Origin: Candidatus Rifleibacteriota bacterium
GTDB taxonomy: Bacteria; Muiribacteriota; Ozemobacteria; Ozemobacterales; Ozemobacteraceae
DNA: 64,000 nucleotides
Reading direction: 5' to 3'
Assembly (NCBI GenBank): GCA_018818125.1
Contig: JAHISQ010000001.1
Location: 1 to 64,000, forward strand
Position numbers and translations under genes: made by a program
Notes under the pieces: model-generated
The model's input: only the letters and a program-made list of their open reading frames with translations
Databases searched by the model: none
What the model was told of the DNA's origin: nothing
Shown: piece after piece, positions 1 through 8,142 of the stretch
Position numbering within the stretch: the first letter of the stretch is position 1
Layout of the letters: each line of letters begins with the position of its first letter

Positions 1-1
1 A

Positions 2-64
2 AGCAGCGGAGATGATATATTTTTCATTGAAAACCTTTCGGGTGATGAAGTTATGGCCTTGTAA
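2..64 (+). CDS. 3' end of a possible plus-strand gene (partial)
   Basis: An open frame enters from the left edge and ends at TAA (62-64). The last residues read as an acidic, well-mixed C-terminus ending in DEVMAL. Only 20 codons are visible, so no family can be named and the frame may be chance. If real, the gene converges on the minus-strand gene that ends at 128. The 60 bp between them hold an imperfect inverted repeat (about 29-41 and 83-96) that could be a shared termination structure, although one arm lies inside this frame. Confidence 0.25.
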   Translation, partial: SSGDDIFFIENLSGDEVMAL

Positions 65-127
65 CCTTTACTAAATCACATTCCGGAAGGTTTTTCAATT
101 TCCCATCGCTATTTCAGGGGGGAATAT

Positions 128-3073
128 TCAGCCCCCAATGACAGCTGTCGTGTCTTCAGGGGGAAGGCGCTTTTCGAGAGCTTTCAGCCATGCCAGAAAA
201 TCCTCTGATTCTCTACCAATAAGTAGACTCAGCTCCAATGCATCGTGCCCGGAAAAGTTGCGCAGGGCGTATTCGGTAAGAATACTCAAAACCCCGGCAA
301 AACTGTATAACTCAAGCAGTCGATAAAAAAGTGCCCGGTAGCGTTTTGCTCTGATCTGAGTTTCTTCAGGTGTTTCACGGTGACGGCGCCAGACCATTTC
401 ACCCAGTGACGGTTTATTAAGCAGCAGCAATCGCAGACAGGTTTTTCCCCGTGGGGCTCTAGCCCATATATATAAAACGTCGAGCATGGCAGTAATACGT
501 TCGTTACGGTCTTCAGAATAAAGTCGAGGAAAAATCTCGGTAAGGTCACGCTTACGCAAAGTGAAGCGCTGACTGAATTTACCACTGCCTTCGATAAATC
601 CGGCAACAACATCAGACCAGAATTTAGCCTGAACAATGCTTGGAACGCCGAGCAGATTACCAGCTGGCGCAAAAGCCGTAGCAATTGGCCAGGACAGCAC
701 CGATCTGAAAAAATTAGCCTTGATAACTTTACGATCAAAATTACGCAGACGATTGTGCGTCGAAATATAAATGCCGTTGGCAATACAGATGCAGAAAAAT
801 TTGGAACTTTCAAAAAGCATTCCCGATTTAAGATAAGGCCACACAGTGTCAAAGTTATTCTTTACCAACCCCAATATAGGTACGCTGAACCCTGTCCAGA
901 AAAGTGACTGATAAGCGTTATCAAAGTTGACGTTGTGGAGACTCCATCTCTTGAAATCGGTACCCGAAGAAGCAATGAGATCGACGAGAACATTTCTGGA
1001 AAAAGTAATCAAAAACCAGAGCGCTGCGAAAATTGCGCCAGTAAGTATATCAGCGTCAAATTGAAACATGATCATCCAGTAAAGAGCAAACGAAAACCCG
1101 GTAGTCAACCTGAACAGGTTTTTGAGGTCAGGATTGAGGTAGCGCCAGAAACGTGAAAACTTGATCAATTCAACGTCTCTTTCGTCGCCAACCTTGTTGA
1201 GAAGAGGTGGCAATTGCTTGCCCATGCATATAATGGTTTCGTGATCACTGTCTTCATGAGGCAGTTCTTTCGACCATTTGCCCTGATTGAGAATCAACTT
1301 GCTGATAGGCAGGGGCAGAACAAAATGCTTTTCCAGAAAGCGCTTTTTAATCGCAGGCGAAATCATTGATGTTCTGATAAAGCCCATGCCGGGAATCAGC
1401 TTGTTACGACCGCTTGAATCGCTACCGCAGATTGGAATGATTGCCCGGGTTTCGGTTATATTGCGGGCATTTTCAACTGCTTCTGCTGAAATACCTGTGA
1501 TGTCCTGCTGCTCAAGAAACTCATGTATTTCACTTACCGGCCTGTTATTAAGAATAAAAACAAATTTATTGAAGACAATGAGATCAGAAGGGTTTCTTGC
1601 GGCGCTGTCACGTAGATTCATTGTTTCAAGATGGGTGATATAGGGGGCAAATTCAATAACATGCTTAATTGCATTTTTTAGTCCAAGGGCAACGGGGTGT
1701 ATCAAAATAACCTTGCCGGGAAGATCACGCAACGTTTTGAGGAGTGGCAGTTCTGCTTCAAATGAGCTGTCATAGTCGACCGAACTGCGTGAAGCCAGAT
1801 ATTTATCTGCCAGATCAGCTCGTGAAAGATGAATGTAGATCTGCCTGCATTCATGATAGTGCGCGTGAACAGTGTCCAGTTCCCATTGGCTGAAATTGCC
1901 TCTGCGAAAACGCTTTTCTGCAGCCATACTCTGGACTTTGAAAAAAAGCACCCGGTTAAGAAAAACTACGCTAAAACGTTCGAACAAAAGTTCACCGAGA
2001 TGTTCGCGCGAGGGCTGTCCATATGCAACAATTTTCTGAAGTTCCGCTTCTTCCAATGGCGCAAACCAGCACGGACTATCACTGGTAAAATCTTCGTTAA
2101 GCTTTGGCAGGTGTGTCTCATTAAACTGTCTGATGACCGAAACAATAGATCGGTACCTGTTCTCAATATTTTTCTGCAATCCCTCTCTGAACCTGATAAA
2201 GGCAGTCTCGTGCTCTTTAAAAAAAGCATGAAGATCACGACTCCTTCTGAAAACAGGCGGAACATAGATATAGTGTCTGCGACTTCCGCCAGGCCCAACA
2301 CTGAATTCAATGCCTATCTCAACTGAAATTCCGAGAATCTCGCCGGCAACGATTGCTTCACTGATAATGTGCTCTTCACCAACAGAGTTGTAAAGAAGGG
2401 TTATCCGTGACAACCCCTTTACAAAAGCATCAATGAGAACACGGGTTGGCGTTTTACGGCCCTCGGTCATGGAGTCGTGAACATGGTCATCCCAACCTAG
2501 ATTCAAAGCTTTAAGAGGTTTTCCTTCCTCTGGAACCTCGATCAATCCATGATCTTTAAGAAACCCTCGAATTACGGATTCATTGCCAAAAGAGGCTCGA
2601 CCAAAATCCGCTACTAATTCCATCTGCCGGCGACGATCTCCCTGAGCCTTTAAAGCCTCTTTTATCAGGAAAATTTGAACTCTGGCCGTATTAATAGGCA
2701 TGGTGATAGTCTTGGCGTGCATAGACTGTTCCGTCAGCGTACGCAACGCCTGCAGGCGAGTTTCAACGCATTCCGGGTTGTGAACCTTTGTTATGATAAT
2801 ATATGCTTCAGCCATGGTCAGGCGACGCCTGACAAACTCGCGAGAAAACCCACCAGGATGCGAAACGTGACGATGCCCGAGTTTAACCAGAGGTTCTTCG
2901 AGCGTCTGGTTAAGCTTATCAACAATGTGGCTGATTTCATTATTAAAGCTTAACCAGTGAATGAGATCATTCAAATAGGATTTGCCCATGTCGACAAATT
3001 TGCGTGATTTAGACAATTTCCCTGCCCTGCTATGTTGTCTGATAAAGTAAAACAACTGCTGCCCTTTTAACAA
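128..3073 (-). CDS. Large membrane protein with PHP-like hydrolase features
   Basis: A 981-residue protein with no name I can assign. Near residues 220-265 it has a segment resembling the PHP metal-hydrolase fold, with the pattern EAIVAGEILG followed by GIEFSVGPGG. Around residues 450-580 a second part reads ILIHPVALG and then PICGSDSSGR with MGFI. In PHP proteins a late His/Asp motif occupies such a place, but the usual metal-binding His set is not clear here. Residues about 660-780 hold several hydrophobic spans, and a charged 200-residue tail follows. The protein is therefore probably a membrane-anchored enzyme or sensor whose N-terminal part faces the cytoplasm. The longest frame opens with TTG at 3073; an in-frame ATG at 2989 lacks a clear ribosome site, so the start is uncertain. 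The gene stands alone, with 140 bp to the next one. Confidence 0.6.
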   Translation of the reverse strand: MLKGQQLFYFIRQHSRAGKLSKSRKFVDMGKSYLNDLIHWLSFNNEISHIVDKLNQTLEEPLVKLGHRHVSHPGGFSREFVRRRLTMAEAYIIITKVHNPECVETRLQALRTLTEQSMHAKTITMPINTARVQIFLIKEALKAQGDRRRQMELVADFGRASFGNESVIRGFLKDHGLIEVPEEGKPLKALNLGWDDHVHDSMTEGRKTPTRVLIDAFVKGLSRITLLYNSVGEEHIISEAIVAGEILGISVEIGIEFSVGPGGSRRHYIYVPPVFRRSRDLHAFFKEHETAFIRFREGLQKNIENRYRSIVSVIRQFNETHLPKLNEDFTSDSPCWFAPLEEAELQKIVAYGQPSREHLGELLFERFSVVFLNRVLFFKVQSMAAEKRFRRGNFSQWELDTVHAHYHECRQIYIHLSRADLADKYLASRSSVDYDSSFEAELPLLKTLRDLPGKVILIHPVALGLKNAIKHVIEFAPYITHLETMNLRDSAARNPSDLIVFNKFVFILNNRPVSEIHEFLEQQDITGISAEAVENARNITETRAIIPICGSDSSGRNKLIPGMGFIRTSMISPAIKKRFLEKHFVLPLPISKLILNQGKWSKELPHEDSDHETIICMGKQLPPLLNKVGDERDVELIKFSRFWRYLNPDLKNLFRLTTGFSFALYWMIMFQFDADILTGAIFAALWFLITFSRNVLVDLIASSGTDFKRWSLHNVNFDNAYQSLFWTGFSVPILGLVKNNFDTVWPYLKSGMLFESSKFFCICIANGIYISTHNRLRNFDRKVIKANFFRSVLSWPIATAFAPAGNLLGVPSIVQAKFWSDVVAGFIEGSGKFSQRFTLRKRDLTEIFPRLYSEDRNERITAMLDVLYIWARAPRGKTCLRLLLLNKPSLGEMVWRRHRETPEETQIRAKRYRALFYRLLELYSFAGVLSILTEYALRNFSGHDALELSLLIGRESEDFLAWLKALEKRLPPEDTTAVIGG

Positions 3074-3215
3074 GGCAACAGTCGTTATTTCCTACTGGAA
3101 GTATTATAGACCCGAAAGCCTGTTTGCGCAATAAAGGCATTTACAAAAGCAAACAAAAAGTAAACTTCTCTTCTGCCACAAAACGAGGGGATTGAAGGAA
3201 ACGTCCAGCGAGTGA

Positions 3216-4826
3216 TCAGGGATAATTGATGGTAAAATCAGGACTGGCCTGAGCCAGATCGCTTGGGCTGGTCAAGTCTGTTCTGATCTTTCCGTCGCCG
3301 TTGCCCGGCATCAGTTCGGCAAGCATTCCGCCAACAATCGGCCATTTTTTGACCTCTTCACGCTTTTTGACTCCCCAGTCGACAATCTTCACTACTGTCT
3401 GGATGCCAGGAGGTAGTGAAACCATCTCATTTTTGCTCATGCCACCAATTACTTCACCAAATGTGCCAAGATTCTTATAAATCGGCAAAAAGACTTTACC
3501 CAGAACCATAAGTAGATCTTTGCGACTGGCGCCACTTTCTTTGCCCAGTTTATCAATGTCTTTCAGCAGGGAAATGCCGATTGACGCCTTGCTCTTAAGC
3601 TCTCTAAGCTTGCCAATTCCCCAGCCAGCTTTGAATTTTCCAGTCTTCTGACCTTCTTCGTAGGCCTTGTTGGCGGCAGCAAAACCGGCAAATCCTTCAT
3701 TGCTCTTGATCTTGTTACACACCGTATTCAGCTTGTCGCGAGACTCTTTGTCAGGAAAAGCCTTCTCAAGCAATTTACAGTCTGGAATCAACTCATCGAT
3801 AAGAAACTGCTGAAGTTTGTTAATATCCGGACTATGACTATAGTCTATAGCAAATTTCATAACTTTGTCAGCCAGCTCATATTTATTCTTGGGTTCAAGA
3901 CCGTCTATTACCGCATGCAAAGCAACCAGAATCTTGTCGCGCTCGGGGTTCTTTTCGGCAAGCTGCCCCGTGAAACTGGCACCAATCGTGTAAGCTTTAT
4001 AAACCAGCTCACTGCAATAGAAGGCTTTGTCGCCGTCACCATTTGAAAACGCATAGTCATAAGGCTTACCAAGTTGTGCTTCGGCATAACTGACCGCTTT
4101 TTCGATAATAGCAGACGCCTTGCTGGCTGGCTGACCAAAGGTTGGCCTTACCAGTCGATAAGCGGCCCAGCTGCCAAATTCCTCATACCAGGTAGTCATG
4201 CGTACCTTGTCACTGGTGGTGTCTGAAGGGTTCGCAGTAATACCAACAGCTTCAATCATTACTGGTGGGGCGCTGTCAACAACCATGCTGGCATGATAAT
4301 ACGGACCTTTTGTCATCAGACAGATGAAATTGGTATCAATGTCTTTTTTCTGCAGTGGGCCGGTCAGATAAACGTCACCCCGCTGTGAAGAAGTTACGAC
4401 CGCGCACATTTTTTCGTCTTTGCAGTATTTTCTGGCCCAATCCAGCATTCTGACCGGGTTGCCGAAGTCGCGTGAATAATTACCACTGCCTTTCGGGAAA
4501 AAGCTCCTGCACAAATTCTTGGCAGCGCTCAAACCACCGTTTTTGCCGGTGAAAGTTCCCTTGCCGTCAAGACATTGCTTCAAAACCGGGTAATAAACCG
4601 GAAGCAGGTGCAATCTCAAAAATTCCTTCTCTTCATCGGTTAGTTCTAATGCTGCACTGGCGTTGCTCAGCGCAAAATCGACATTTTTTCCCTCAGTGGA
4701 AATTGTTATCCGACTATCGCTGAACGGATTGGTCGTCTGTGCCAGCACGGGGTTCGAGAGACCTAAAACAAAAGAGAGAAGCAACAGACCTGAAACTCCG
4801 ACAATATTACAACTCAATTTTGCCAT
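3216..4826 (-). CDS. Secreted YiiX/NlpC-P60-like cysteine hydrolase
   Basis: A 536-residue exported protein. It opens with a signal peptide (hydrophobic residues about 9-22, cleavage near the NPVLAQ segment). The central part resembles the permuted papain-like YiiX/YebB-type family of NlpC/P60 hydrolases: a His in YYHASMVVD (H178) and a Cys in AFYCSELVYKAY (C271) are in the order expected for a circularly permuted catalytic pair. Relatives cleave amide or lipid bonds in the cell envelope; the substrate here cannot be told. The 260-residue C-terminal half is helical and charged and I do not recognise it. The start has a GGAG site about 9 nt upstream. It is a monocistronic-looking gene next to the SPOR gene, which also fits an envelope role. 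Confidence 0.72.
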   Translation of the reverse strand: MAKLSCNIVGVSGLLLLSFVLGLSNPVLAQTTNPFSDSRITISTEGKNVDFALSNASAALELTDEEKEFLRLHLLPVYYPVLKQCLDGKGTFTGKNGGLSAAKNLCRSFFPKGSGNYSRDFGNPVRMLDWARKYCKDEKMCAVVTSSQRGDVYLTGPLQKKDIDTNFICLMTKGPYYHASMVVDSAPPVMIEAVGITANPSDTTSDKVRMTTWYEEFGSWAAYRLVRPTFGQPASKASAIIEKAVSYAEAQLGKPYDYAFSNGDGDKAFYCSELVYKAYTIGASFTGQLAEKNPERDKILVALHAVIDGLEPKNKYELADKVMKFAIDYSHSPDINKLQQFLIDELIPDCKLLEKAFPDKESRDKLNTVCNKIKSNEGFAGFAAANKAYEEGQKTGKFKAGWGIGKLRELKSKASIGISLLKDIDKLGKESGASRKDLLMVLGKVFLPIYKNLGTFGEVIGGMSKNEMVSLPPGIQTVVKIVDWGVKKREEVKKWPIVGGMLAELMPGNGDGKIRTDLTSPSDLAQASPDFTINYP

Positions 4827-4963
4827 AATTTAATACTCCACCGAATCACAATTAACTTATTATACTGCCAAAGCCTGAGAAAGTTTTGCATGACAGAGAA
4901 ATCCAAAAGCTGTTTATGGCCGGATCTGGCCGCCAGGATCTGGTATCTACAAATAAATTAAAC

Positions 4964-5479
4964 TCAGGGTTGTTCAATTACGAAACAGTTGAACTCAAGA
5001 ACGTTAAGTTTTTCGGCAACATCTTCAGCGGCAGTTTCGCTGGTGAATGGGCCGACAAAGATGCGATATATCTCAAACTGCTCGTCTGGCTCGGCCAGAG
5101 TTGGCCCAAAATTTTCAGCTTCAAGTTGATTGAAAACCTCTCGGGCCGAGGCTTCGTCTGCAAAAGCACCAAGTTGTACATAAAAGTGCTGTTCTGGTTG
5201 AGTTACAACATCTGCGCCAACGGGTTCTGTAGCGACAGCTGTTTTTGCCGTTGTCGTGCCGGCAGGGGAAGCTTTTGAGCGAGGTGCAGAGACCGCAGGT
5301 TCACTGCGACGCCCATTGATATCGAGCAAAGTCCAAACTCCAACGGCGAGCAGAATTATGATAATAAAATAAACCAGCCAGTCTTTGAAGCTGTCAGCAG
5401 TGTTACTGGCAGGTGGACCCCAGTCAAAACGGCGGGGGCCAGTGGTTTGTGTGTCGCTTTTTGCAGAGGTTTCTGACAA
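4964..5479 (-). CDS. SPOR-domain membrane protein
   Basis: A 171-residue single-pass protein: a short cytoplasmic N-terminus, one membrane helix (about residues 32-50, YFIIIILLAVGVW), a Ser/Ala/Thr-rich periplasmic linker, and a C-terminal SPOR domain (about 93-171) with the typical YVQLGAF and VGPF strands. SPOR domains bind peptidoglycan strands stripped of stem peptides, usually at the division septum. The start appears to be TTG at 5479, with an AAGGAA ribosome site lying inside the 3' end of the upstream radical SAM gene, which stops at 5482. The two are therefore probably translationally coupled. The functional link between a radical SAM enzyme and a septal protein is unexplained. Confidence 0.85.
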   Translation of the reverse strand: MSETSAKSDTQTTGPRRFDWGPPASNTADSFKDWLVYFIIIILLAVGVWTLLDINGRRSEPAVSAPRSKASPAGTTTAKTAVATEPVGADVVTQPEQHFYVQLGAFADEASAREVFNQLEAENFGPTLAEPDEQFEIYRIFVGPFTSETAAEDVAEKLNVLEFNCFVIEQP

Positions 5480-5481
5480 AA

Positions 5482-6495
5482 TCAGGTGTTCCTTTCTATT
5501 TTCAGACGCGGATTGTATTCGTCAATAAACGGCAGTTTTTCGCCACACTGGCAGGTAGTGCCACGGTAATTCACCAGAACATTGTAAGCATTGCGCTTGA
5601 TCAGCACGCTTTTGCAGGCTGGACAAAGCGTATCCTGGCTGGCAGAAATATTACCAGGATAAACAAACTTGAGCTTTTTCCCGGCTACCTCAACAAACTT
5701 TGCGATCAGTGCAGGTTTAGTCGGCGGGGCCGATTCCAGGTGACGGGGGAAATAACGCGAAATATGCAACGGAATACGGTCTGACAGATTGGCCAGCCAA
5801 TCGACCAATGTTGAAAACTCGCCAATATCGTCGTTTAAAGCGGTTACCACCAGATGCGTTACCTCAACGTGCACACCAGCTTTTACAGCAGCCACAATAT
5901 TGTTCTTTACTGTTTCAAGCTGGCCGCCACAGATATTCTTGTAAAAGTCTGCGTTGAACGACTTCAAATCGATATTCATGGCATCAACATGCCGGCACAG
6001 CTCGGCCCACGGTTCAGGGTTCAGGTAACCATTGGTAACCATAACTGTCAGCAGTCCAGCCTGACGCAACAGCGGTGCCGAGTCACAGATATACTCGAAC
6101 CAGATGCCCGGCTCATTGTATGTGAAGGCAACACCGATATTGTCTTTTATGCTCTTTGCCTCGGCTACCAGCTGCTTCGGAGTCAGCTCGCTACCAACAT
6201 GCTTATGCTGCGAAATATCGGCATTCTGACAAAACCGGCAACGAAAATTACAGCCATAAGAACCGATTGAATAAATCGGGCGACCGGGAAACACGTGATA
6301 AAGCGGTTTTTTTTCGATCGGATCAACATTGGCAGCCACAATTCTAGAGTAACTGTGCAATTGCATGCTTCCATCTTCAGTTGCGCCGCGTGACAGGCAG
6401 CGCCCGGTCTTGCCAGGTTGCAGCAGGCAGTGGTTCGGACACAACAGACAGAGCAATCCGTTGTCGGTCTGCTCATAAAATCTGGCTTTGTTCAT
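5482..6495 (-). CDS. amrS: AmrS-like radical SAM enzyme (AmmeMemoRadiSam system type)
   Basis: A protein of about 337 residues with the radical SAM cluster motif CNFRCRFC (Cys about 82, 86, 89) preceded by YSIGSYG. Ahead of it lies an N-terminal Cys-rich segment (CLLCPNHC) and near the C-terminus a further group CPAC plus TCQCG. This layout is that of the AmrS family, related to pyruvate-formate-lyase activases. The family normally sits beside AMMECR1 and MEMO genes in the AmmeMemoRadiSam system; neither partner is visible in this window, so they may be elsewhere or absent. The start is taken at the ATG at 6495, which begins the conserved N-terminus; a GAGG-type site lies about 20 nt upstream, rather far. 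The 3' end overlaps the ribosome site of the SPOR gene. Confidence 0.82.
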   Translation of the reverse strand: MNKARFYEQTDNGLLCLLCPNHCLLQPGKTGRCLSRGATEDGSMQLHSYSRIVAANVDPIEKKPLYHVFPGRPIYSIGSYGCNFRCRFCQNADISQHKHVGSELTPKQLVAEAKSIKDNIGVAFTYNEPGIWFEYICDSAPLLRQAGLLTVMVTNGYLNPEPWAELCRHVDAMNIDLKSFNADFYKNICGGQLETVKNNIVAAVKAGVHVEVTHLVVTALNDDIGEFSTLVDWLANLSDRIPLHISRYFPRHLESAPPTKPALIAKFVEVAGKKLKFVYPGNISASQDTLCPACKSVLIKRNAYNVLVNYRGTTCQCGEKLPFIDEYNPRLKIERNT

Positions 6496-6571
6496 ACTGC
6501 TAACATACCAGCAATTTCCTCGAAACGTCAATAAAACGGACTACAAGCCTGTAATCATACGTTCTGAAAAG

Positions 6572-8041
6572 CTATTTGAAACGGCGTTCGTCTTCACTGG
6601 CGTTTACAATGTAATCGACAACAATGCGGTCAGAACCTATCGAGTTTATTTTGAACAGAGCATAATGCTTTGTAGCCGGAAAATAAGCGGCAAACACATC
6701 ACCAGTCTCGAGAGTTCTTGTTGAAAAAAGCTCGCTTGTGAGACTTTTACTGGTATTGGGGTAGTAGTTGCCGCCGTTGAGCCATTCGGGTACACTTGTA
6801 AACTCATCAATGATGGGCTTAGCCTGCATCACCAAAACCATACGAGTGCCATCAGTACTTCCAATTCCGCTTTCAGTGCTAATAAAGCTGAGCATCCCAG
6901 CGCTTTCATCAGAATCCGTCAAAAAGTTAGTAGCATAAACTGCGCCTTCGATCAAAGCAGAGTCCTTATGCATCAAGGTTTTCTGGCCCTTGCTGATTGC
7001 GGTTGTCGCTGTTGCAACAAAGCTGTATTCGACGAGAACTCCGGCACAGTCGCCTTCAACGATATCAATGCGATGAATATACATTTTGAGATACTGGTCA
7101 CCAGTAGCCGACTTCTTGAAATAAAACCCTAGAATGGTTTGAGGTGCTCCTGGCCCAAAGGTGCGGATCTGGCTAAGCTGAGCCGGGTCTGCAAAATCAG
7201 CAAGTAACGCGGCATCGCTATAAGCATCCAGGCTGGTCACGGTTTCACGCATAGAAGTGTTGTTCGACAGGGCGGTGTAAAAATTGACACGCTCACCGCT
7301 GGAATTAGGTTTTACATAAAGATCATACTTACCATCACCGTCAAGATCGTTTCCGAGCTGCAAAGTGCCAGTTGCTGGTTTTAGATATGCAAATTTTGCG
7401 GTAGTGCTAAGGTCGGCAATAGTGTCCAGCTGCTTCTTCTGATCAGCTAAGACAGCTAAAACAGCAGAGTCCTTAACTATACTGCCAGCAGCCAGCACAG
7501 TTACAGTTTTCTTCGCGGCGGCGACCAGCGCGTTCTTGAGGCTGTTTACAAATGCAGAATAAGTGGCAAGTAACTCGTTCTGCTCGCGGCCAGTTGCTTC
7601 AGCAAGCATGGCGGCGGCAGTAGTTTCGAGATTAATGCGAAACTCAGACATTTCGATGACGCGCACCCTTGATTTGAGTGTAATATGGCCGGCAACCACA
7701 TCAATAATATATTTTCCGGTGGCTGATTCAGGCACATTCTCGATTTTTAGAGGCCAATCAGCATTGGATTGCATATCCAGAAGTTCAAAGGTGCTGATCA
7801 AAGCTCCGTTAACATAAATACCGGCAGTCTTAAATTTGCTGCGCACCTCGCTATCAGTGTTCTTACTTCCCAGTAACGATGATTCAATCTCGTCTGGTGC
7901 AGTCAGAGTGCCATTAAGCGTAACATACGAGCTTGGCGCCACCGGGCTGGAATCCTTTGAATCGCCGCCGAAACAGCCAATAAAGGTCATTGTGCCAATC
8001 AGCACCAGAATCAAAAACAGGTATTTGCGTGTTTGCATCAT
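6572..8041 (-). CDS. Lipoprotein of unknown function
   Basis: A 489-residue exported lipoprotein. The N-terminus has a charged start, a hydrophobic core and a lipobox ending FIGC, with Cys about residue 23, followed by a Ser/Asp-rich linker. The mature part begins with a likely beta-rich segment (YVTLNGTLTAP, then GIYVNGALISTFEL), as in carboxypeptidase-regulatory-like or cell-surface domains. An Ala-rich helical stretch follows around 140-210. A DLDGDGKYDLYV motif near residue 235 resembles a calcium-binding EF-hand/dockerin-like loop. I know no family name. GGGGAG precedes the double ATG at 8041/8038, so either Met may start. It is downstream of, but transcriptionally separated from, the HEAT-CheR operon by the terminator at 8090-8126. 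Confidence 0.7.
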   Translation of the reverse strand: MMQTRKYLFLILVLIGTMTFIGCFGGDSKDSSPVAPSSYVTLNGTLTAPDEIESSLLGSKNTDSEVRSKFKTAGIYVNGALISTFELLDMQSNADWPLKIENVPESATGKYIIDVVAGHITLKSRVRVIEMSEFRINLETTAAAMLAEATGREQNELLATYSAFVNSLKNALVAAAKKTVTVLAAGSIVKDSAVLAVLADQKKQLDTIADLSTTAKFAYLKPATGTLQLGNDLDGDGKYDLYVKPNSSGERVNFYTALSNNTSMRETVTSLDAYSDAALLADFADPAQLSQIRTFGPGAPQTILGFYFKKSATGDQYLKMYIHRIDIVEGDCAGVLVEYSFVATATTAISKGQKTLMHKDSALIEGAVYATNFLTDSDESAGMLSFISTESGIGSTDGTRMVLVMQAKPIIDEFTSVPEWLNGGNYYPNTSKSLTSELFSTRTLETGDVFAAYFPATKHYALFKINSIGSDRIVVDYIVNASEDERRFK

Positions 8042-8089
8042 TAAGTCTCCCCGAAATTCGTTGCTGTAACTGTACCAGAAACAACAGAC

Positions 8090-8126
8090 AAAAAAAAGAG
8101 GTTCGCAATCATTATGCGAACCCCTG
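8090..8126 (-). terminator. Intrinsic terminator of the cheY/HEAT-CheR operon
   Basis: On the minus strand an 8-bp GC-rich stem (GGTTCGCA with its complement, arms at 8115-8122 and 8100-8107, 7-nt loop) is followed directly by a run of seven or more T residues. It lies 17 bp after the HEAT-CheR stop codon. Confidence 0.9.
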
Positions 8127-8142
8127 TTTTCAGCTGTTAAGC

